NCBI GenBank assembly: GCA_002732015.1
Contig: PCCU01000009.1
Span: 1 to 9,987 of the forward strand
Source of the DNA: Candidatus Pelagibacterales bacterium
GTDB lineage: Bacteria; Pseudomonadota; Alphaproteobacteria; TMED109
DNA length: 9,987 nucleotides
Reading direction: 5' to 3'
Both the position numbers and the translations under genes were made by a program. Below are positions 6,957 to 9,987 of this stretch, one piece after another; the stretch's first letter is position 1, and each line of letters opens with the position of its first letter. The notes beneath the pieces were generated by a model. The model saw nothing but the letters and a program-made list of their open reading frames with translations, was not told the DNA's origin and made no database searches.

Positions 6957-7124
6957 ATGGCTAAACCTTCATCTATAAAAATCAGACTAAATAGCACAGC
7001 TAAAACTGGGTTTTTTTATGTAACTAAAAAGAATAATAAAACCATGACAGAGAAAATGGAAATTAAAAAATATGACCCTGTTGCAAGAAAGCATGTTCTT
7101 TTTAAAGAAGGAAAAATTAAATAA
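6957..7124 (+). CDS. rpmG: Large ribosomal subunit protein bL33
   Basis: This 55-residue protein is a component of the 50S subunit near the E site. I translated it by hand: it begins MAKPSSIKIRLNSTAKTGFF and carries YVTKKN, the family core KKYDPVARKHVLFKEGKIK and no CxxC pairs. It is thus the zinc-independent form and closely resembles the alphaproteobacterial L33 type in length and ending. No Shine-Dalgarno precedes the ATG, and the upstream 36 bases are filled by a promoter. In many alphaproteobacteria rnr and one or two small genes lie between topA and rpmG; here rpmG follows topA directly. An 18-bp gap leads to the HAD gene downstream, with no hairpin terminator visible, so transcription probably continues into it. 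Confidence 0.97.
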   Translation: MAKPSSIKIRLNSTAKTGFFYVTKKNNKTMTEKMEIKKYDPVARKHVLFKEGKIK

Positions 7125-7142
7125 TTTACTTAGATAAGATTC

Positions 7143-7790
7143 TTGGAAAAGACTTTACCCTCATTAAACTCTTATTTTATTCAAGAAAATAAGCCTATTT
7201 TAATTTGTGATGCTGATGAAGTAATATTTGACTTCATGCATGACTTTCTTCTTTTCCTAGAGAAAAATCAGCTCTTTTTTAATTGGGATAGTTATGCTCT
7301 AACGGGAAATATAATTAGGAAAAATAATACCGCATTAAATGAAGATGAAGTAAGAAAGTTAATATTTTTTTTTTTTAAATCTCATACCCTAAATATGAAA
7401 CTAGTAAATGGTGCAAAAAACTCGCTGCATAAAATATCAAAAAAATTTAATATAATTATTTTATCTAATATTCCCTTTGAGTTTTATGAATTAAGAAAAA
7501 GTGCTTTAGATAAAAATGGACTTAAATTTCCTTTTTTTGCAAATAGAGGCGAAAAAGGAACAACTAGCTCAATAATATCTAATCTACATAATAACCAAAC
7601 ATGGTTTATTGATGATAGCCCTTCTCAAGTCTCTTCAGTAAGGAAAAAGGATATCAATATAAAAACTATTTTGTTTATAGAAAATAATAAACTTGCTAAG
7701 CTTGTTAAAAATAAAGAAGATTGTGATTTCTATTCTACTAACTGGAAAAAAAATGAAAAAATACTATTTGATAAAGTAGAAAATGAATAA
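7143..7790 (+). CDS. HAD-superfamily hydrolase, substrate unknown
   Basis: The 215-residue protein shows all four HAD motifs in order: motif I Asp23-x-Asp25 (ILICDADEVIFDF), motif II Ser108 (IIILSNIP), motif III Lys138 (GEKGT) and motif IV Asp157-Asp158 (WFIDDSPSQ). That makes an active phosphohydrolase likely. The stretch from about 31 to 90 between motifs I and II is probably a small C1-type cap. I do not recognise the substrate. The start must be the TTG at 7143: an in-frame stop lies at 7131-7133, and the first internal ATG (residue 32) falls after the DxD motif. No Shine-Dalgarno is evident. A 12-T tract (7365-7376) encodes part of IFFFFK. The stop overlaps the start of the RidA gene by 8 bases. 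Motif II to IV spacing (50 residues) is normal, so the frame through the T tract appears intact. Confidence 0.85.
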   Translation: MEKTLPSLNSYFIQENKPILICDADEVIFDFMHDFLLFLEKNQLFFNWDSYALTGNIIRKNNTALNEDEVRKLIFFFFKSHTLNMKLVNGAKNSLHKISKKFNIIILSNIPFEFYELRKSALDKNGLKFPFFANRGEKGTTSSIISNLHNNQTWFIDDSPSQVSSVRKKDINIKTILFIENNKLAKLVKNKEDCDFYSTNWKKNEKILFDKVENE

Positions 7791-8250
7791 TATTATAAAA
7801 TCATTAAGTGACCTAGGTATTGTATTACCTGAACCAACAAAACCGGTAGCAAATTACTCCCCTTATGTTATTTTTAAGAATACAATATATGTATCAGGAC
7901 AAATTCCTTTTAAAGATGGGACTATTGCTTATCAAGGAAAAGTTGGAAAAGATATCAATATAAATGAAGCTGTAGATGCATCAGAAATATGCCTATTAAA
8001 TACCTTAGCATTACTAAATCTAGCCACTAATAATAACCTTAATAGAATAACATCCTGTATTAAAATAAATGTTTTCATTAATAGCACAGATGATTTTTTT
8101 GAACAACCTATAGTGGCAGATGGAGCTTCTAATCTAATAAAAAAAATTTTTAAAGACAAGGGAGAACATGCTAGGTCAGCAGTAAGTTGTAATTCTTTGC
8201 CTAAAAATGCATCTGTAGAAATTGACTCAGTATTTCAGTTAGGCGATTGA
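7783..8250 (+). CDS. RidA/YjgF/YER057c/UK114 family protein (reactive enamine/imine deaminase type)
   Basis: RidA proteins hydrolyse reactive enamine/imine intermediates such as 2-aminoacrylate, protecting PLP enzymes. This 155-residue member belongs to the longer group (about 150 residues) typified by an N-terminal LP-x-P-x-x-P-VANYxP segment (here LPEPTKPVANYSP, 15-27), rather than to the 128-residue E. coli RidA type. The core shows VSGQIPF (37-43), a helical middle region, and the C-terminal signature with the catalytic-type Arg131 (ARSAVSCNSLP) and Glu146 (VEI). Whether this longer group is a true imine deaminase is less certain than for canonical RidA, but Arg131 supports it. Its ATG sits inside the end of the HAD gene. 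Its TGA, the only TGA stop in the window, is embedded in TTGA, where the next gene starts, so the three genes are probably translationally coupled. Confidence 0.92.
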   Translation: MNNIIKSLSDLGIVLPEPTKPVANYSPYVIFKNTIYVSGQIPFKDGTIAYQGKVGKDININEAVDASEICLLNTLALLNLATNNNLNRITSCIKINVFINSTDDFFEQPIVADGASNLIKKIFKDKGEHARSAVSCNSLPKNASVEIDSVFQLGD

Positions 8251-9395
8251 AAATAAAACATAAACTTAAAGTTAGTAATAAAATTAATTCTATTCAAAAA
8301 TCTGAATGGGACCAATGTAATTATGAAGGCAACCTATTTACTAGTTATAATTTTTTAAAGTTATTAGAAGACAGCAAATCATTAGAAGAGCGTACTGGCT
8401 GGCATCCTTATTATTTTTGTCTATATAAAGAAAATAAAATTGAAGCTTGTGTAGCAGCCTACAAAAAATTTAATAGTCAAGGAGAGTTTGTTTTTGATCA
8501 TGCTTGGGCTAATGTTTATCAAAAACTTAATTTAAATTATTACCCTAAATTAGTTATTGCATCTCCATTCACACCTATAACTGGTGAAAGATTATTAATT
8601 AAAAATAATAAATCTGATCTTATAAAAAGCATGTTAATTAAAAATTTAAAAAAATTTTGTGTTGAACAAAATTTATCTAGTCTTCATATAAATTTTATAA
8701 AAAAAAATCAAATAAAAGTTTTTTTAGATAATAACTTTATTATAAGGTATGGTGAACAGTTTCATTTTATAAATAATAATTATTTATCTTTTGATCATTT
8801 TTTACAGTCCTTATCATATAAAAAGAGAAAAGCTATAATTAAAGAAAGAAAAGCAATAGATAAAATGGGTATTGAAGTAAAAGTTCTGAAAGGTAATGAT
8901 ATTAATAGTTTAGTACTAGAAGACTTATATAAACTTTACCTTACGACAATAGAGAAAAAATGGTCATATGACTACTTAACAAAAGATTTTTTTTTAAATT
9001 TAAAAAAATATCTCAAAGAAAATCTTATAATAATTGCTGCATATCATGAAAAAAAAATAATAGCTTTAGCTCTTAACTTTATTTCTAATAATATCTTATA
9101 TGGTAGATATTGGGGAACTTATAAAGATTTTCCCTTTCTTCATTTTGAGCTTTGTTATTATAAAGCTATAGAAATCGCCATTAAATTAAAACTTAACAAA
9201 GTAGAAGCTGGCGCACAAGGACCACATAAAATCAAAAGAGGATATATTCCAACTGCTACTTATAGTGCTCATTTTATATTTAATGAAGAATTACAAAATA
9301 TATTTAATAAATACAATGAGATAGAAAAAAGTAATATTATCAACGATATTGAACTAATAAAGAAAGAGTATTCTCCTTATAAGATTAATTCTTAA
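8247..9395 (+). CDS. FemAB-like N-acyltransferase (DUF482 / COG3146 type)
   Basis: This 382-residue protein is a predicted GNAT-fold N-acyltransferase related to FemAB peptidyltransferases (Pfam FemAB_like). Its natural substrate is not known to me. Family landmarks are TGWHPYYF (50-57), the strongly conserved GEFVFDHAWANVYQK (79-93), YYPKLVIASPFTPITGERLL (98-117), the basic SYKKRKAIIKER helix in the middle, YGRYWGTYKDFPFLHFE, and GAQGPHKIKRGYIP near the C-terminus. No signal peptide or membrane segment is evident, so it is likely cytoplasmic. The start is a TTG at 8247 overlapping the upstream TGA by four bases (TTGA). An ATG start is not available nearby in frame. The last 11 bases overlap the end of clpA on the other strand. 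RidA-family, DUF482 and clpA genes co-occur in alphaproteobacterial genomes, which supports the assignment but does not define a function. Confidence 0.88.
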   Translation: MKIKHKLKVSNKINSIQKSEWDQCNYEGNLFTSYNFLKLLEDSKSLEERTGWHPYYFCLYKENKIEACVAAYKKFNSQGEFVFDHAWANVYQKLNLNYYPKLVIASPFTPITGERLLIKNNKSDLIKSMLIKNLKKFCVEQNLSSLHINFIKKNQIKVFLDNNFIIRYGEQFHFINNNYLSFDHFLQSLSYKKRKAIIKERKAIDKMGIEVKVLKGNDINSLVLEDLYKLYLTTIEKKWSYDYLTKDFFLNLKKYLKENLIIIAAYHEKKIIALALNFISNNILYGRYWGTYKDFPFLHFELCYYKAIEIAIKLKLNKVEAGAQGPHKIKRGYIPTATYSAHFIFNEELQNIFNKYNEIEKSNIINDIELIKKEYSPYKINS

Positions 9396-9987
9396 TCAAA
9401 AAAGTAATTTTCTTATCTTTTAGTTTTATGTTAACAGTGCCGCCATTTTTAAGTTTACCAAAAAGAATTTCCTCTGATAATGGCTCTTTTATTTCTTTTT
9501 GGATTAGTCGTTGTAAAGGTCTCGCTCCATAATTTTTTTCATAACCCTTTTCAGATAAGTATCTTTTTGCATCATTTGATAAATGAATTGTAATATTTTT
9601 TTCTGAAAGCTGCCCTTCCAAATAAGAAATAGCTTTTTCTACTATACTAATCATTACTTTTTGTGATAAAAAATCAAAACTAATTACAGAGTCTAGTCTA
9701 TTTCTAAACTCTGGTGAAAACATTTTATTAACTTCGCCTTGATTATCATCATTTGTTTTTGTTCCAGTAAACCCTATACTATTTTTGTCTAAGGTGGATG
9801 CACCGACATTAGAAGTCATAATTAAGACTACGTTTCTAAAGTCTACAGTTCTGGAATTATGATCTGTTAATTTTCCATAGTCCATTATTTGCAGTAATAT
9901 ATTAAAAATATCTGGATGAGCCTTTTCAATTTCATCTAACAATAAAACTGCATACGGATTTTTATTCACAGCCTCTGTTAGTGCTCC
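9385..9987 (-). CDS. clpA: ATP-dependent Clp protease ATP-binding subunit ClpA, C-terminal part (5' end beyond window)
   Basis: ClpA is the hexameric AAA+ unfoldase that feeds substrates to ClpP. The last 200 residues are present, ending with TAA at 9387-9385. The frame stays open to the window edge, reading GALTEAV before NKNPYAV. The GTG that could act as a start at 9969 is therefore an internal Val codon. The fragment holds the Walker B motif of the second ATPase domain (LLLDEIEKAHPD, Asp18-Glu19), sensor 1 Asn60 (MTSNVGA), an IGF tripeptide (71-73) in the position of the ClpP-docking loop, the arginine-finger segment FSPEFRNRLD, and sensor 2 Arg156 (YGARPLQR). The IGF loop and short C-terminus favour ClpA over ClpB. 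ClpC is unlikely given the rest of the window. About 550 N-terminal residues are missing if the length is like E. coli ClpA (758). Confidence 0.95.
   Translation of the reverse strand, partial: GALTEAVNKNPYAVLLLDEIEKAHPDIFNILLQIMDYGKLTDHNSRTVDFRNVVLIMTSNVGASTLDKNSIGFTGTKTNDDNQGEVNKMFSPEFRNRLDSVISFDFLSQKVMISIVEKAISYLEGQLSEKNITIHLSNDAKRYLSEKGYEKNYGARPLQRLIQKEIKEPLSEEILFGKLKNGGTVNIKLKDKKITFLIKN

Noticed and set aside
7932..8159. Minus-strand open frame of 75 codons over the RidA gene
   Set aside because: It lies wholly inside a clear RidA-family gene on the other strand and has no features of its own.
8248..8250. TGA recoded as tryptophan
   Set aside because: Other genes use TGG for Trp with no internal TGA, and RidA ends normally at this TGA; reading through would add only two codons before TAA.
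1..9987. tRNA/rRNA genes, CRISPR arrays, insertion sequences, phage or toxin-antitoxin genes
   Set aside because: Reading the gaps and coding regions showed no repeats with spacers, no transposase or integrase motifs and no structured RNA; nearly all the sequence is accounted for by recognised core genes.

Overview
The window is a gene-dense, very AT-rich stretch (clearly under one third G+C by eye) of ordinary bacterial housekeeping genes. Gene content, order and protein signatures point to a streamlined alphaproteobacterium, probably a free-living marine lineage of the SAR11/HIMB59 kind. This is inferred from the order gatCA | ruvX-pyrB-pyrC-plsY-topA-rpmG, the zinc-free alphaproteobacterial type of L33, an alphaproteobacterial style PyrB/PyrC pair, and a RidA plus FemAB-like (DUF482) pair beside clpA. 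Genes overlap or lie within a few dozen bases of each other, and no gap exceeds about 60 bp. Ten of the eleven visible stop codons are TAA; the only TGA is built into an overlapping start. The standard bacterial code fits.

Layout. Positions 1-971 on the minus strand carry gatC and the first 226 codons of gatA (glutamyl/aspartyl-tRNA amidotransferase), which run off the left edge. A 44-bp divergent intergenic region separates them from a long plus-strand series that fills 1016-9395: ruvX (16S rRNA processing nuclease family), pyrB (aspartate transcarbamoylase), a dihydroorotase-like pyrC whose metal site looks damaged, plsY (glycerol-3-phosphate acyltransferase), topA (DNA topoisomerase I), rpmG (ribosomal protein L33), a HAD-family hydrolase of unknown substrate, a RidA-family protein, and a FemAB-like N-acyltransferase. 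On the right edge, clpA (ClpP-partner unfoldase) runs on the minus strand, is cut off at its 5' side, and overlaps the acyltransferase tail to tail by 11 bp.

How the genes fit together. Most supply core functions: tRNA charging by transamidation, ribosome maturation and structure, pyrimidine synthesis, phospholipid synthesis, DNA supercoiling and proteolysis. pyrB and pyrC probably encode a joint ATCase complex. The last three plus-strand genes are translationally coupled by 4- and 8-base overlaps and may form a small functional unit.

I found no mobile element, CRISPR array, RNA gene or clearly novel system. The points worth a second look are the degenerate PyrC metal site, a strong promoter that would make rpmG leaderless, the absence of dprA and rnr from a conserved neighbourhood, a C-terminally shortened PlsY, and a 12-T tract inside the HAD gene.
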